Assembly (NCBI RefSeq): GCF_023149135.1
Contig: NZ_JAIWJX010000002.1
Location: 4,216,001-4,280,000 of the forward strand
Reading direction: 5' to 3'
DNA: 64,000 nucleotides
Origin: Fictibacillus marinisediminis
GTDB taxonomy: Bacteria; Bacillota; Bacilli; Bacillales; Fictibacillaceae
Below the pieces are notes generated by a model, which saw only the letters and a list, made by a program, of their open reading frames with translations, was not told the DNA's origin and did no database searches. Position numbers and translations under genes: made by a program. Of the stretch, positions 9,600-18,548 are shown one piece after another (position 1 is the stretch's first letter; each line of letters starts with the position of its first letter).

Positions 9600-11371
9600 C
9601 ATGCGATTGGAAGGATGATTTGAACAGCTGTACCTCTGCCGGAATCGCTTTCTATATTGATTTGACCGAAATGCTCCTGGATGATTTTATAGCTCGTCAT
9701 TAATCCGAGCCCGGTTCCCTTCTCTTTTGTCGAATAGAACGGTTCACCCAGTTTCTTTAGGCTTTCAGGCGGGATTCCGCATCCCTGATCCTGAATAATA
9801 ATTTCAATGTTTCTGCCTTTGCGCTCACTGTCGATGTGGATGATTCCTCCATCCGGCATCGCTTCAATCGCATTTTTCACTAAGTTAATAAACACCTGCT
9901 TCAGTTCATTTTCCACACAGTTAATAAGAGGAAGATTTTCCTCCAAATCACAAACGATATGGACATTGTGAACAAGAGCCTGGCGGTCAAGCAGGTCCAC
10001 GACGTAATGAATGAGCTCTTTGATGCCCTTCTTTTCGACCGTCTTGGATTGAGGTTTGGCAAGGATCAGCAGTTCCGTGATGATTTGCTCAATCCGGTTC
10101 AGCTCATCCAGCATAATGCCATAATACTTCTCGCAGTCCACGATTCCTTTAGATTGAAAAAGCTGAATAAAACCCTTCAGTGCGGTAAGCGGATTCCGGA
10201 TTTCGTGAGCTACCGAAGCCGCAAGCTGGCCTACAATCGAAAGTTTATCAGACTTGCGAAGCAGTTCTTCCGCTTCCAGCCGTTCGGATATATCCCGTGT
10301 AACAGCGATAATTTCAATGACTTCACCGGTTAATTCATCCTTAATTCCCCTGCAGGTCGATTCAACACAGTGGTATTCGCCTTTTTTGCTCTTCAGCCTG
10401 AATTGGAAGTTGCTGATTTCGCTTCCCTTTAACAGTTGTTCATGTACCTTAAGCGATTGCCTAATATCACTTGGATGAAAGAGATCAAAGGCTTTTTTGG
10501 ACAGCAATTCCTGAGGGGTATATCCGAGCAGCTGCTCGCATGCAGGTGAAACGTAGAGCATTTCTCCCTCCACATTATGAGTGGAGATTATATCGGTAGA
10601 GTTTTCGGCCAATAGCCTGTATCTCGATTCGCTTTCCTGCAGTTTTTCATGGGACAAAACCTGGTCTGTGATTTCCCGCCCGAAAACGAGCAAGTTTTTT
10701 CGAACGCCTTCCTCATCAAAGACCGGAATCTTGTATACATCAAAAATCCTGGCGCCTGAGGCCGTCGGAATCTTTTCTACACAACGCTGAAGTTTGCCTT
10801 CTTGCCAAACCCCTTCATCGGTTTCTATACAATAATCAAAAACCGGTTTGAAATAAGGAACTAACTGAGCAAGATCAGCATCGGTTTTTCCGATAAAATC
10901 TGTATGCGGGTAACCAAATATATCACCCGAAAATTTATTGGCGTAAACAAATTTCCCATATCCGTCCTTAATCCCGATAAAGTCAGGCACAATATTAGTT
11001 AAGGTAACCAATAGATCTTCCTGAAAATTTTCAATAGCTCCTGAGTTCACTTCTTCAACATCTGTGTTTACAGGCTTGAGAATACAGACTTGATATGCTT
11101 CATCTGTACCCAGATCATCTATACTCACATCCACAATCATCGAATCATGTATATCTCCAGACAATACGGCCTGCTGTTTGTTTCGTTTTATATTCAAGTC
11201 TGGAAGGAGGCTTGAGATGGGTAGGCCTTTCAGCTCCTCCTGTGCCCAGCCTGTCATTTTTTCTGCGGCTGAATTGATCTCCTGTATAGAAAAATCCTTG
11301 GTTAGAAGTATGATGGCATCTGACAGCTGATGCATAAAAGGCATCGGAGACCTTGTTAGCTTATTTCCCAT
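9599..11371 (-). CDS. Cytosolic PAS sensor histidine kinase, sporulation-kinase type
   Basis: The 590-residue protein has about three PAS segments (roughly residues 10-80, 125-245 and 250-370), then a HisKA domain with the phosphoacceptor in VAHEIRNPL and a HATPase domain with NLVKNAIEAMPDG, DQGCGIP and GTGLGL boxes. No membrane segment is seen. The kinase core resembles Bacillus KinA/KinE-type phosphorelay kinases, which phosphorylate Spo0F. No response regulator gene is adjacent, which fits an orphan phosphorelay kinase. The ATG chosen follows AAAGGAG by 8 bases; an upstream ATG nine codons earlier lacks a site. Confidence 0.88.
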   Translation of the reverse strand: MGNKLTRSPMPFMHQLSDAIILLTKDFSIQEINSAAEKMTGWAQEELKGLPISSLLPDLNIKRNKQQAVLSGDIHDSMIVDVSIDDLGTDEAYQVCILKPVNTDVEEVNSGAIENFQEDLLVTLTNIVPDFIGIKDGYGKFVYANKFSGDIFGYPHTDFIGKTDADLAQLVPYFKPVFDYCIETDEGVWQEGKLQRCVEKIPTASGARIFDVYKIPVFDEEGVRKNLLVFGREITDQVLSHEKLQESESRYRLLAENSTDIISTHNVEGEMLYVSPACEQLLGYTPQELLSKKAFDLFHPSDIRQSLKVHEQLLKGSEISNFQFRLKSKKGEYHCVESTCRGIKDELTGEVIEIIAVTRDISERLEAEELLRKSDKLSIVGQLAASVAHEIRNPLTALKGFIQLFQSKGIVDCEKYYGIMLDELNRIEQIITELLILAKPQSKTVEKKGIKELIHYVVDLLDRQALVHNVHIVCDLEENLPLINCVENELKQVFINLVKNAIEAMPDGGIIHIDSERKGRNIEIIIQDQGCGIPPESLKKLGEPFYSTKEKGTGLGLMTSYKIIQEHFGQINIESDSGRGTAVQIILPIA

Positions 11372-11453
11372 TTCCCTCGCTCCTTTCTGCATTTGCATTC
11401 ATTCACCTTAATAACTATATCAAAATAGACACAATTTTGTAACTTTTTTCGAC

Positions 11454-11487
11454 ACAAAAAGACTAAAACCAACAAACGGCTTTAGTC
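11454..11487 (-). terminator. Intrinsic terminator after speB
   Basis: Stem GACTAAAACC/GGCTTTAGTC with a U5 run on the minus strand, shortly past the speB stop. Confidence 0.85.
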
Positions 11488-11501
11488 CTTTGTTTACTGT
11501 A

Positions 11502-12380
11502 TTATTTTTTGTTGACCCAGCCGAGGAGAATTTCCCGAAGGAATTTACTCGCAGCGATCGGCGTCTGTTCAGAAGGGTCATAGATTGGAGCTACTTCAAC
11601 CAGGTCAGCACCAATCACGTTGATGTCAGACTCGGAGATTAAGTGAATCGCTTCCAGCAATTCTTTGGATGTAATTCCACCTGCTTCCGCTGTTCCCGTA
11701 CCCGGTGCATGAGCAGGATCAAGAACGTCAATGTCGATCGTTACGTAGACATTGCGGCCGGCAAGCGCAGGAAGTACCTTTTTCAAAGGATCAGCCACAT
11801 CGAACTTATGCATATGCATGCCGGATTCTTTGGCAAATTGGAATTCCTCTCTCATTCCGGAACGAATACCGAAAGAGTAGACGTTTTCCGCTCCGATCAA
11901 ACCGCACGCCTTGCGAATAGGAGTGGAGTGGGAAAGCGGCTCTCCCTCATACTGCTCCCGAAGATCAGCATGGGCATCGATATGGATGATGGCAAAATCA
12001 TCATACTTGTTCTTCAATGCCTTAAAAATCGGCCAAGATACGAGATGCTCTCCGCCCATTCCAAGTGGAAACTTGCCGGCGTCAAGCAATGTTGCAACAT
12101 ATTCTTCGATAAGATCAAGGCTGCGCTGCGGATTTCCGAACGGAAGCGGAATGTCACCCGCGTCAAAATAATTTACTTCTTCAAGATGCTTGTCCGCGTA
12201 TGGGCTGTATTCCTCAAGCCCCAAAGACGCTTCACGGATTCTTGCAGGGCCAAAGCGTGAACCCGGGCGGAACGATACCGTCCAGTCCATCGGCATTCCG
12301 TAGAGGACCGCATCTGCATTATCATAATCCTGTTTGCTTAAAATAAATACATTTCCAGAATAGGCTTCGTCAAATCGCAT
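11502..12380 (-). CDS. speB: Agmatinase / ureohydrolase SpeB
   Basis: The 292-residue protein has the ureohydrolase metal centres GGEHLVSW, HIDAHADLR and DIDVLDPAHAPGTGT. It would hydrolyse agmatine to putrescine and urea, providing the substrate of SpeE encoded just upstream. The ATG at 12380 follows AAAGGGG and begins MRFDEAYSGNVF like other Bacillus SpeB; a longer frame would read through a repeat array. The 221-bp gap to speE, filled with six phased CGCAAGT cores, is unusual for this pair. Confidence 0.94.
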   Translation of the reverse strand: MRFDEAYSGNVFILSKQDYDNADAVLYGMPMDWTVSFRPGSRFGPARIREASLGLEEYSPYADKHLEEVNYFDAGDIPLPFGNPQRSLDLIEEYVATLLDAGKFPLGMGGEHLVSWPIFKALKNKYDDFAIIHIDAHADLREQYEGEPLSHSTPIRKACGLIGAENVYSFGIRSGMREEFQFAKESGMHMHKFDVADPLKKVLPALAGRNVYVTIDIDVLDPAHAPGTGTAEAGGITSKELLEAIHLISESDINVIGADLVEVAPIYDPSEQTPIAASKFLREILLGWVNKK

Positions 12381-12444
12381 GACTTTTGTTGCCCCTTTCT
12401 CTTTCTGTGTGGCTTCAGCTCCGGCTTTCAGACCATTTTGGCAA

Positions 12445-12585
12445 TTTACTTGCGATAATGATGGGTTTGCTTGCAAAACTGCCGGCTTTACTTGCAAAAC
12501 TGGTAAGTTTACTTGCGGAAATCGGTCTTTTACTTGCGAAAAAGGAGACTTTACTTGCGAAACGCCTCATTTTTCAAAATCGCTG
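12445..12585 (-). repeat. Six-unit 21-bp phased CGCAAGTAA array (array 1)
   Basis: On the plus strand ACTTGC (once GCTTGC) begins at 12448, 12469, 12490, 12511, 12532 and 12553: six cores at exactly 21-bp spacing. The element reads CGCAAGTAAA in the minus direction. Sequence between cores is mostly unconserved. In that direction the array is preceded by TTGAAAAATGAGGCGTTT, which resembles the leaders of arrays 2 and 3. It sits between speE and speB in the direction of their transcription. Confidence 0.93.
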
Positions 12586-12600
12586 AAGTTCGGCTTCAGC
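12582..12600 (-). terminator. Hairpin directly after speE
   Basis: GCTGAAG/CTTCAGC stem with a short loop starts two bases past the speE stop and leads into array 1. The following minus-strand sequence GATTTTG is a poor U-tract, so termination would be partial at best. Confidence 0.5.
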
Positions 12601-12601
12601 C

Positions 12602-13435
12602 TTACTTGATCAGATCTCCTACAAACTTCGGCAATGCGAAGGCTGCTTTTTGAAGATCTTTTGTCCAGTATTTCGTTTCGATGTCATGGAAACGCTCTTC
12701 GTTCACTTCCAATGGATCGTATTGTTTTGAACCGATCGTGAATGTCCAGAGCCCGCTTGGGTACGTCGGGATGTTGGCCGTATAAAGACGGGTAATCGGG
12801 AAGATTTCGCTCACGTCTTTAAATACTTTTGAGATCAATTCAGGTGTAAACCAAGGGTTGTCTGTTTGAGCAACGAAAATACCGTCCTCTTTCAGCGCTT
12901 TTGAGATACCTTCATAGAAACCTTTTTCAAATAATTTCGCAGCAGGCCCTACAGGCTCAGTAGAGTCAACCATGATCACATCATACTTGTTCTCGCTTGT
13001 TGCGATGTGCATGAAGCCGTCATCCACTTTTACTTCCACGCGCGGGTTATCAAGCTCACCTGCGATTTCAGGAAGGTATTGCTTGGAATACTCGATAACC
13101 TTGCCATCGATTTCAACCAATGTTGCTTTTTCTACGGAAGGGTGCTTCAGAACTTCACGGATGACACCGCCGTCTCCTCCGCCGACAACAAGAACTTGCG
13201 TTGGGTTCGGGTGAGTAAACAAAGGTACGTGTGCTACCATTTCATGATAAACAAACTCGTCCTTTTGCGTGGTCATGACCATACCGTCAAGCACAAGCAT
13301 GTTTCCGAATTCTTCTGTTTCTACCATATCAAGCTTTTGGAATTCTGTTTGCTCCGTCACATATGTGCGTTTGATTTTCGCAGTAATTCCAAAGTTTTTC
13401 GTCTGTTTTTCCGTGAACCATAATTCCACGTTCAT
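12602..13435 (-). CDS. speE: Spermidine synthase
   Basis: This protein of about 277 residues transfers an aminopropyl group from decarboxylated S-adenosylmethionine to putrescine. The family signatures are [32 protein letters not shown], and DSTEPVGPA with the catalytic acidic residue. It is nearly collinear with B. subtilis SpeE. Two starts are possible: ATG at 13435, only two bases past GAGGAG, and GTG at 13429, eight bases past it and giving MELWFTEKQ. The GTG has better spacing. It is the first gene of the speE-speB unit. Confidence 0.95.
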   Translation of the reverse strand: MNVELWFTEKQTKNFGITAKIKRTYVTEQTEFQKLDMVETEEFGNMLVLDGMVMTTQKDEFVYHEMVAHVPLFTHPNPTQVLVVGGGDGGVIREVLKHPSVEKATLVEIDGKVIEYSKQYLPEIAGELDNPRVEVKVDDGFMHIATSENKYDVIMVDSTEPVGPAAKLFEKGFYEGISKALKEDGIFVAQTDNPWFTPELISKVFKDVSEIFPITRLYTANIPTYPSGLWTFTIGSKQYDPLEVNEERFHDIETKYWTKDLQKAAFALPKFVGDLIK

Positions 13436-13557
13436 CACTCCTCTATTTGAAATGCCAGGCATCGTTGTTCTTTTAACAAACATAACGATTATAGCATTTA
13501 CCCTTTTGTTATTCCACACGCAATTTCAGTTAAACCCCACACCAGAGAGCTGACGAT

Positions 13558-14496
13558 CTACGGTTTTGCCGCAACTGAGACAACACCGCTTTCAAACGGC
13601 TTGATTAAAGCGTACAAAGCTGCGGTATACGACAGCTCCAGCATGCTTTGTTCCGCCAGCCGCAGAGCCCCCCCCTGCAAATGATCGACCTCAAGAAACA
13701 GGCTCTTGCGTCTGTCCTGATGCATGGAAGAAGTAGCTTCGTAAGGAAGGCCTTCAATTCGCGCCATTGTCTCCTCAATGTCCTGTTCTTCCAGTCCGAC
13801 TTGAAAAGTATTGGCAAGGTTCTTCATTTCCGTCAGCACGGAACGGAACAGCTGAAGTGTCTCCTCTTGTTCTCGTATTCTTCCGATTGGCAGGTTGGCT
13901 GCCGTTGTTACTCCTGAGAAAGCCGTAATGAACATATATTTTTGCCAGAGACTTTTAATAATGTCAGGACTCAGTGCAGCATTCATCCTGCTTTTTTCCA
14001 TCATGTGATAAAGGGATTCACACATTTCCTGCTGTGAAGGAACTAGCGCACCAAAAACAATGTCATGCTGCCCGCTCGTATGTATCACATGCCCTTTCTC
14101 GTCCAGGGTGGCAATGATAAAAGCCAAGCCGCCGAGCACAGCATCCTCTCCAAGCTCGTCCTGAAGCTTATAAATATGTTCGATCCCATTCAGCAGAGGA
14201 AGGACTCGAGCCCCCTGTCCAACAAGCTGTTTCAGGAAAGGAAGCGCCTGTTCAAGATGATAGCCTTTTAAAGATAGCAAAACAAGATCACAGGAGCCCG
14301 CCTCATCCGGATGAAGAATCAGCTTTGGTTCATCCAGCTCGTAATCTCCTGCCACACTATGGATAAACAGGCCCTGCTCCTCGATCTCTCTCTTTCTTCT
14401 TTCCCGTACTAAAAAGGAGACCTCGTGGCCCGCCTCAAGCCACCTTCCCCCAAAATAGACTCCTAAGGCGCCTGCACCAAACACAACAACCTTCAT
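13558..14496 (-). CDS. 2-dehydropantoate 2-reductase family protein
   Basis: The 312-residue protein begins MKVVVFGAGALGVYFGG, the NADP-binding loop of ketopantoate reductases. It continues with LSLKGYHLEQALP, LLNGIEH and KYMFITAFSGVTTAANLPIG, which are family landmarks. It would reduce ketopantoate to pantoate for coenzyme A synthesis or act on a similar 2-oxo acid; several Bacillus carry paralogues, so I do not assign panE. AAGGTGA precedes the ATG. It starts about 120 bases from the promoter of the divergent toxin gene. Confidence 0.85.
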   Translation of the reverse strand: MKVVVFGAGALGVYFGGRWLEAGHEVSFLVRERRKREIEEQGLFIHSVAGDYELDEPKLILHPDEAGSCDLVLLSLKGYHLEQALPFLKQLVGQGARVLPLLNGIEHIYKLQDELGEDAVLGGLAFIIATLDEKGHVIHTSGQHDIVFGALVPSQQEMCESLYHMMEKSRMNAALSPDIIKSLWQKYMFITAFSGVTTAANLPIGRIREQEETLQLFRSVLTEMKNLANTFQVGLEEQDIEETMARIEGLPYEATSSMHQDRRKSLFLEVDHLQGGALRLAEQSMLELSYTAALYALIKPFESGVVSVAAKP

Positions 14497-14618
14497 CTTC
14501 TCACCTTGCCTTCTATTATATTCGGAAATTTCTCTCTTTTTATAGTACCGCAAAGTAAATGGATACCCAAATGAAAAAACAGTTTCCATAGCCGCCTTTT
14601 TTCCTATCTTTTTTAACA

Positions 14619-14649
14619 TTGAATGTTATCTCGCGGCAGATGGTATAAT
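14619..14649 (+). promoter_or_regulatory. Promoter of the holin-like toxin mRNA
   Basis: TTGAAT and TATAAT are separated by 19 bases. The -10 matches consensus fully, the spacer is slightly long. Transcription would begin near 14656 and leave a leader of about 90 bases before the toxin start. Confidence 0.6.
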
Positions 14650-14745
14650 GAGAAGACAATAGTATAGGTTCCTTAGGGTGGTCGGCGCACTCCTATAAGC
14701 TAAAAGCTCAACCAATCGTGTAAAGGCTTTACGCGAAAGGGGGTG

Positions 14746-14829
14746 ATGCCTCTGACGATATTTGAAGCGCTTATGTTTGCGGTCGCTTTTGCGTCCCTTA
14801 TCGTTTCTGTTTTATCGCATAAAAAATAG
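14746..14829 (+). CDS. Hol-Tox family small hydrophobic toxin
   Basis: The 27-codon frame reads MPLTIFEALMF, a hydrophobic core AVAFASLIVSVL and SHKK: one membrane helix with a basic tail. This matches putative holin-like toxins of Firmicutes, type I toxins thought to act at the membrane. A strong AAAGGGGG lies just two bases before the ATG (GTG at 14743 is also in frame); CTG at 14752 has better spacing and may be the true start, giving LTIFEALMF. A convergent RNA with its own promoter faces it. The stop codon lies in a bidirectional terminator stem. Confidence 0.75.
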   Translation: MPLTIFEALMFAVAFASLIVSVLSHKK

Positions 14830-14868
14830 ACCGCCCTTCAGCCCCAACTCAAGGAAACGGTCTATTTT
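14823..14868. terminator. Bidirectional terminator in the toxin-antitoxin locus
   Basis: Arms AAAATAGACCG (14823-14833) and CGGTCTATTTT (14858-14868) form a stem with U-tracts on both strands. It includes the toxin stop codon and would end the convergent antitoxin RNA. Confidence 0.8.
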
Positions 14869-14921
14869 TCTGACTTTGCTTTGAATCATAGCCGATCCCC
14901 CTGGGGAGAGCCGACTATTGA

Positions 14922-14955
14922 CAGCCGCTGGCCAGCATGCCAGCGGTCTTATTTT
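14922..14955 (+). terminator. Terminator of the toxin mRNA
   Basis: CCGCTGGC-cagcat-GCCAGCGG followed by TCTTATTTTATT on the plus strand. It is the likely end of the long toxin transcript if the earlier stem is read through. Confidence 0.65.
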
Positions 14956-14972
14956 ATTACGTTTCTGCCTTT

Positions 14973-15001
14973 ATCATACCATCAATATAAAAATTTGTCA
15001 G
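14973..15001 (-). promoter_or_regulatory. Promoter of the antisense RNA
   Basis: On the minus strand CTGACA (-35) and TATGAT (-10) are separated by exactly 17 bases. It lies just past the mtaD stop and points into the toxin gene. Confidence 0.7.
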
Positions 15002-15012
15002 TGAAAGCCTCA

Positions 15013-16308
15013 TTAAAGCCGCCTCAAAAGATTTTCTGCACTTTGCTTCGCTTCAAACATCACTTTCTCTTCATCCATCGTCAACAGTTCCCGATTTTTC
15101 ATAACAATCTTCCCATCGATCATGACAGAATCAACATCCTGACCCGCAGCGGCATACACAAGAAGAGAAGCATCATGATGTGCCGGCAGCAGATGCGGCT
15201 GGTTCATGTTAAGAAACAGCAGATCCGCTTTTTTGCCAGGTTCAATACTTCCTGTTTCCTTGCCGATCCCAAGAATTTCAGCACCGTTCTGCGTTGCCAT
15301 TGTCAATACTTCATGAGCGGATAGGGAAGAAGCATCCTCATGAAGCAATTTTTGCATCCAGGCTGCTGCCTTCATTTCCATAAACATGTCCAGTGTGCTC
15401 GCACTTCCCGGACCGTCTGTTCCCAGCCCTACCTTAAGCCCGCGTTTTTTCAGCTCAACCACATTGCTTGTTCCGCACCCGAGCTTGGCGTTGCTCACCG
15501 GATTGTGAATGATGCCGCCCTTCACCGATTCCAGAATGGAAAGGTCTTCTTCCGTAAAGTGAACGCCGTGCGCAAGAACAACCCTTGTATCTTCAAAAAA
15601 TCCAGCCGCCTGCAAGTATTGCACCGGGCTCATGCCGTGCCTTTCCTGAATCATCACCCGCTCATCCGAGGTCTCTGCAAGGTGGGTGTGCAGCGGCACA
15701 TCCAGTTCTTTTGCCAGCTTTACAGCGTCACTTAAGAAATCCGGCGGGCACATGTATGGTGAATGCGGGGCAACCATTGCCGTGATCCGACCTTCAGCGC
15801 TTCCGTGCCAGCGCTCCACAAGCTGGCGTGATTCCTCGATACGGTCACTGTAGTTCGAGTCCATCGCGATCATCCCTCTTGCCAACGAGGCACGTATTCC
15901 GGTCTCCTGCACCGCTTTTGCAATCGTGTCCATATCTATGTACATATCGGCATAAGCCGTCGTACCGCTTTTGATCATTTCCGCCATGGACAGCATGGCT
16001 CCCCAGTAGCGGTCTTCACTCGTCATCTTCATCTCTGCCGGCAGCATCTTTTTATTGAGCCAATCCATTAATGGCAGATCATCACTGTAGCAGCGCAGCA
16101 AGGACATCGGTGTATGCTGGTGCCCGTTGATGAGGCCTGGCATGATAAGCAAGTTCTTAACATCCCACACTTCATGATCGCTGTACAGGTGCTCCAGGCT
16201 CCCTATCTCTTTGATCGTATTTCCATCTATTAATATATCATCCTGCCTCGCCGTCCAAGTTCCATTCATTTCATTAAGATATCGTGCATTTTTTAAAATC
16301 AACGCCAT
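15013..16308 (-). CDS. mtaD: 5-methylthioadenosine/S-adenosylhomocysteine deaminase
   Basis: The 431-residue amidohydrolase carries the metal ligands in NGHQHTP, HTHLAETSDE, LAHGVHF and LGTDGPGSAS, and the PHSPYMC substrate loop typical of MtaD/SAH deaminases. It would deaminate methylthioadenosine or S-adenosylhomocysteine to the inosine forms. Methylthioadenosine is the by-product of SpeE, encoded nearby on the same strand. The start follows a GGGAGGG site; a frame 14 codons longer has none. Confidence 0.88.
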   Translation of the reverse strand: MALILKNARYLNEMNGTWTARQDDILIDGNTIKEIGSLEHLYSDHEVWDVKNLLIMPGLINGHQHTPMSLLRCYSDDLPLMDWLNKKMLPAEMKMTSEDRYWGAMLSMAEMIKSGTTAYADMYIDMDTIAKAVQETGIRASLARGMIAMDSNYSDRIEESRQLVERWHGSAEGRITAMVAPHSPYMCPPDFLSDAVKLAKELDVPLHTHLAETSDERVMIQERHGMSPVQYLQAAGFFEDTRVVLAHGVHFTEEDLSILESVKGGIIHNPVSNAKLGCGTSNVVELKKRGLKVGLGTDGPGSASTLDMFMEMKAAAWMQKLLHEDASSLSAHEVLTMATQNGAEILGIGKETGSIEPGKKADLLFLNMNQPHLLPAHHDASLLVYAAAGQDVDSVMIDGKIVMKNRELLTMDEEKVMFEAKQSAENLLRRL

Positions 16309-16426
16309 AACCCTCCCGTTTCGTCCTTTTGTATGGAACAAGTATAACATTTCCCTCTTTCCCTACGTTTAGAAGATGCCTCACTCTCCCATACTAAATA
16401 ATGAAAAAATGAAGGAGGGTATAGGC

Positions 16427-18493
16427 ATGTCCTGGATCAAGCGCTGGAAGGAGTACACTGCACTACAAAAAGCAAAAGCAATCGGTAAACTGGCCGCCTT
16501 TATGGGCGGAGGAATGGCTGTATGCCTTCTCGGCGTGCTGCTGCTGGCTAAACTGATGGGCCCTCCTCCTTTGCTCGTTCCACAGACGACTGTCATCCAT
16601 GCCCGGGACGGAGAAGAGATCGGCGAGATCAATAATTCCGGTGAGAAGCGTTTTTGGGTTCCATTGGACAAAATGAGCCCTGCCCTTATACAGGCGACTA
16701 TTGCCATAGAAGATAAGAATTTCTATCATCATCACGGTTTCGATCTAAAACGAATCGCCGCCGCTCTGCTGGCAGACATCAGGGCCGGAGCAAAGGTTCA
16801 GGGAGCGAGCACCATCTCCCAGCAGTTTGCGAGGAATCTCTTTTTAACTCATGATAAAACATGGTTTCGAAAAGCGATGGAAGCCTTTTACACGATAAGG
16901 CTGGAGATGAATTATTCTAAAAATGATATTCTCGAAGGTTATTTAAATACCATCTATTACGGCCACGGAACGTATGGCATACAATCCGCTTCTGCTTATT
17001 ATTTCGGCAAGGATTCAAGCCATCTCAACGTTTCCGAAGCCTCCATGCTGGCAGGCATACCCAAAGGGCCAGCCTATTATTCTCCTCTCTATCATGAAGA
17101 ACGGGCAAAAGAGCGGCAGTCCATCATCTTAAGAGCAATGGAGAAAAACCAGTTTCTGTCTAAGAAGGAAGCAGCGGCTGCGGCTGCAGCTCCACTTACG
17201 ATTGTGAGTGAAAAAGAAGAACAAAAGCCCAAAATCGCTCCTTACTTTCAGGCTGAGGTTATGAAGACACTGAAAAACAAGCTAAAAATCGATCCGAAGC
17301 TAGTAGAGCTTGGCGGACTTCACATCTACACGACCCTGGATGTTTCCATGCAGGAAGCCGCCGAAAAGGAGATCGAGGAACGAATCGATCAAAATTCCTC
17401 CATCCAGACCGCTCTTGTCTCCATGGATCCGAGGAACGGAGACGTTAAAGCACTCGTCGGCGGCCGGAGTTTTGCAGAAAGTCCATTTGACAGGGCCGTC
17501 CAGGCAAAACGTGCTCCCGGTTCAACCTTTAAGCCGTTCTTGTACTACACAGCGTTAAATAACGGCTATACGCCATCCACTGCCATTAAGAGTGAACCGA
17601 CCTCGTTTGCGATGGGGGACGGGCAAAAGGATTATGAGCCAAAGAACTACAACAATCTGTATGCCTATGATTTCATCACTCTCTCTGAAGCTCTGGCGCT
17701 ATCCGATAATATTTATGCGGTCAAGACCAACCTTTATCTCGGGCCGAAAAAACTTGTCAAAGCAGCGCGCCAGTTCGGGATCAAGAGCCCTTTATCCAGT
17801 GTTCCTTCCTTAGCTCTCGGAACTAAAGGGGTAAGCGTCATGGAGATGACGAACGCCTATAACCTATTCGCGAACGGAGGCAAAAGGGTCGAACCGGTTT
17901 TCATTAAGAAAATCACCGACAGCAAAGGGAACGTTATTTATGAGCATCAATATAAGAAAAAACAGGTTCTCGACAAACGGGCCGCTTTCGTTATGACCGA
18001 CTTGATGAAAGGGATGTTTGATGAAAAGCTGAACGACTACACGAAGGTCACCGGCTCAAGCATTGATCAGTACTTGACCCGTCCGGCTGCAGGAAAATCC
18101 GGCTCCACACCGACCGACAGCTGGATGGTCGGCTTTACACCACAGCTGACAACAGGCGTCTGGATCGGCTATGACCAGGGAAAAGAGATCAACCGGATCA
18201 ACGATGGGAGCTATTCCAAAAAAATCTGGGTCCATTACATGGAAGACGCCTTAAAAAATGAGCCAGCAACTGCCTTTAAGAAGCCAAAAGGCGTCGTCAG
18301 TGTGATGGTCAATCCAAAAAACGGGAAACTTGCTACGGAAAATTGCCCAGTGAAGCGGCGTACGTATTATATAGAAGGAACAGAGCCAACAGAATACTGC
18401 CACGAGCATGCGGGGGACCGCCCGTTGGATGACAGCGGACTCGATCAGAAGAGAAAAGGATGGTTTCAGAAGGTCTTTCCTTGGTGGCATTAA
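16427..18493 (+). CDS. pbpG: Class A penicillin-binding protein, PbpG-like
   Basis: The 688-residue bifunctional enzyme has a cytoplasmic start, one membrane anchor (about residues 20-42), a GT51 glycosyltransferase domain (IEDKNFYHHHGFD, QGASTISQQFARN, EGYLNTIYYG) and a transpeptidase domain with PGSTFKPF, SDN and KSGSTPTDSW motifs. It polymerises and crosslinks peptidoglycan at the outer face. Position between the spe genes and ywhD matches B. subtilis pbpG, a spore-wall PBP. GGAGGG lies 7 bases before the ATG used; an ATG 17 codons earlier has no site. No signal for a forespore sigma factor was identified. Confidence 0.9.
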   Translation: MSWIKRWKEYTALQKAKAIGKLAAFMGGGMAVCLLGVLLLAKLMGPPPLLVPQTTVIHARDGEEIGEINNSGEKRFWVPLDKMSPALIQATIAIEDKNFYHHHGFDLKRIAAALLADIRAGAKVQGASTISQQFARNLFLTHDKTWFRKAMEAFYTIRLEMNYSKNDILEGYLNTIYYGHGTYGIQSASAYYFGKDSSHLNVSEASMLAGIPKGPAYYSPLYHEERAKERQSIILRAMEKNQFLSKKEAAAAAAAPLTIVSEKEEQKPKIAPYFQAEVMKTLKNKLKIDPKLVELGGLHIYTTLDVSMQEAAEKEIEERIDQNSSIQTALVSMDPRNGDVKALVGGRSFAESPFDRAVQAKRAPGSTFKPFLYYTALNNGYTPSTAIKSEPTSFAMGDGQKDYEPKNYNNLYAYDFITLSEALALSDNIYAVKTNLYLGPKKLVKAARQFGIKSPLSSVPSLALGTKGVSVMEMTNAYNLFANGGKRVEPVFIKKITDSKGNVIYEHQYKKKQVLDKRAAFVMTDLMKGMFDEKLNDYTKVTGSSIDQYLTRPAAGKSGSTPTDSWMVGFTPQLTTGVWIGYDQGKEINRINDGSYSKKIWVHYMEDALKNEPATAFKKPKGVVSVMVNPKNGKLATENCPVKRRTYYIEGTEPTEYCHEHAGDRPLDDSGLDQKRKGWFQKVFPWWH

Positions 18494-18506
18494 TTTAATG
18501 GGGATA

Positions 18507-18544
18507 AAAGGATCCGCTCCAGGTGTTTTGGGGCGGATCTTTTG
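18507..18544 (+). terminator. Intrinsic terminator after pbpG
   Basis: GATCCGCTCC/GGGGCGGATC stem followed by TTTT. Array 2 begins right after it. Confidence 0.8.
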
Positions 18545-18548
18545 GTTT

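Larger units (their letters stand above)
14820..14966 (-). ncRNA. Candidate antisense RNA antitoxin
   Basis: A minus-strand promoter, CTGACA-17 bp-TATGAT (14973-15001), predicts a transcript starting near 14966 and ending at the stem at 14823-14868, about 145 nt long. It would overlap the 3' part of the toxin mRNA tail to tail, as in the B. subtilis txpA/RatA and bsrG/SR4 type I systems. A stem GCCGCTGGC/GCCAGCGGTC (about 14922-14946) lies near its 5' end. The RNA is predicted from promoter and terminator only. Confidence 0.65.

Noticed and set aside
12445..12573. CRISPR array
   Set aside because: Cores are only 9-13 bp, the period is 21 bp, and no cas gene is present.
12386..12586. Plus-strand frames through array 1 with LLAK or FTCK heptads
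   Set aside because: They follow from the 21-bp period; no ribosome site and no codon drift, so not called as genes.
14881..15324. 147-codon frame antisense to mtaD
   Set aside because: No ribosome site; overlaps the mtaD C-terminus and the antisense RNA promoter.
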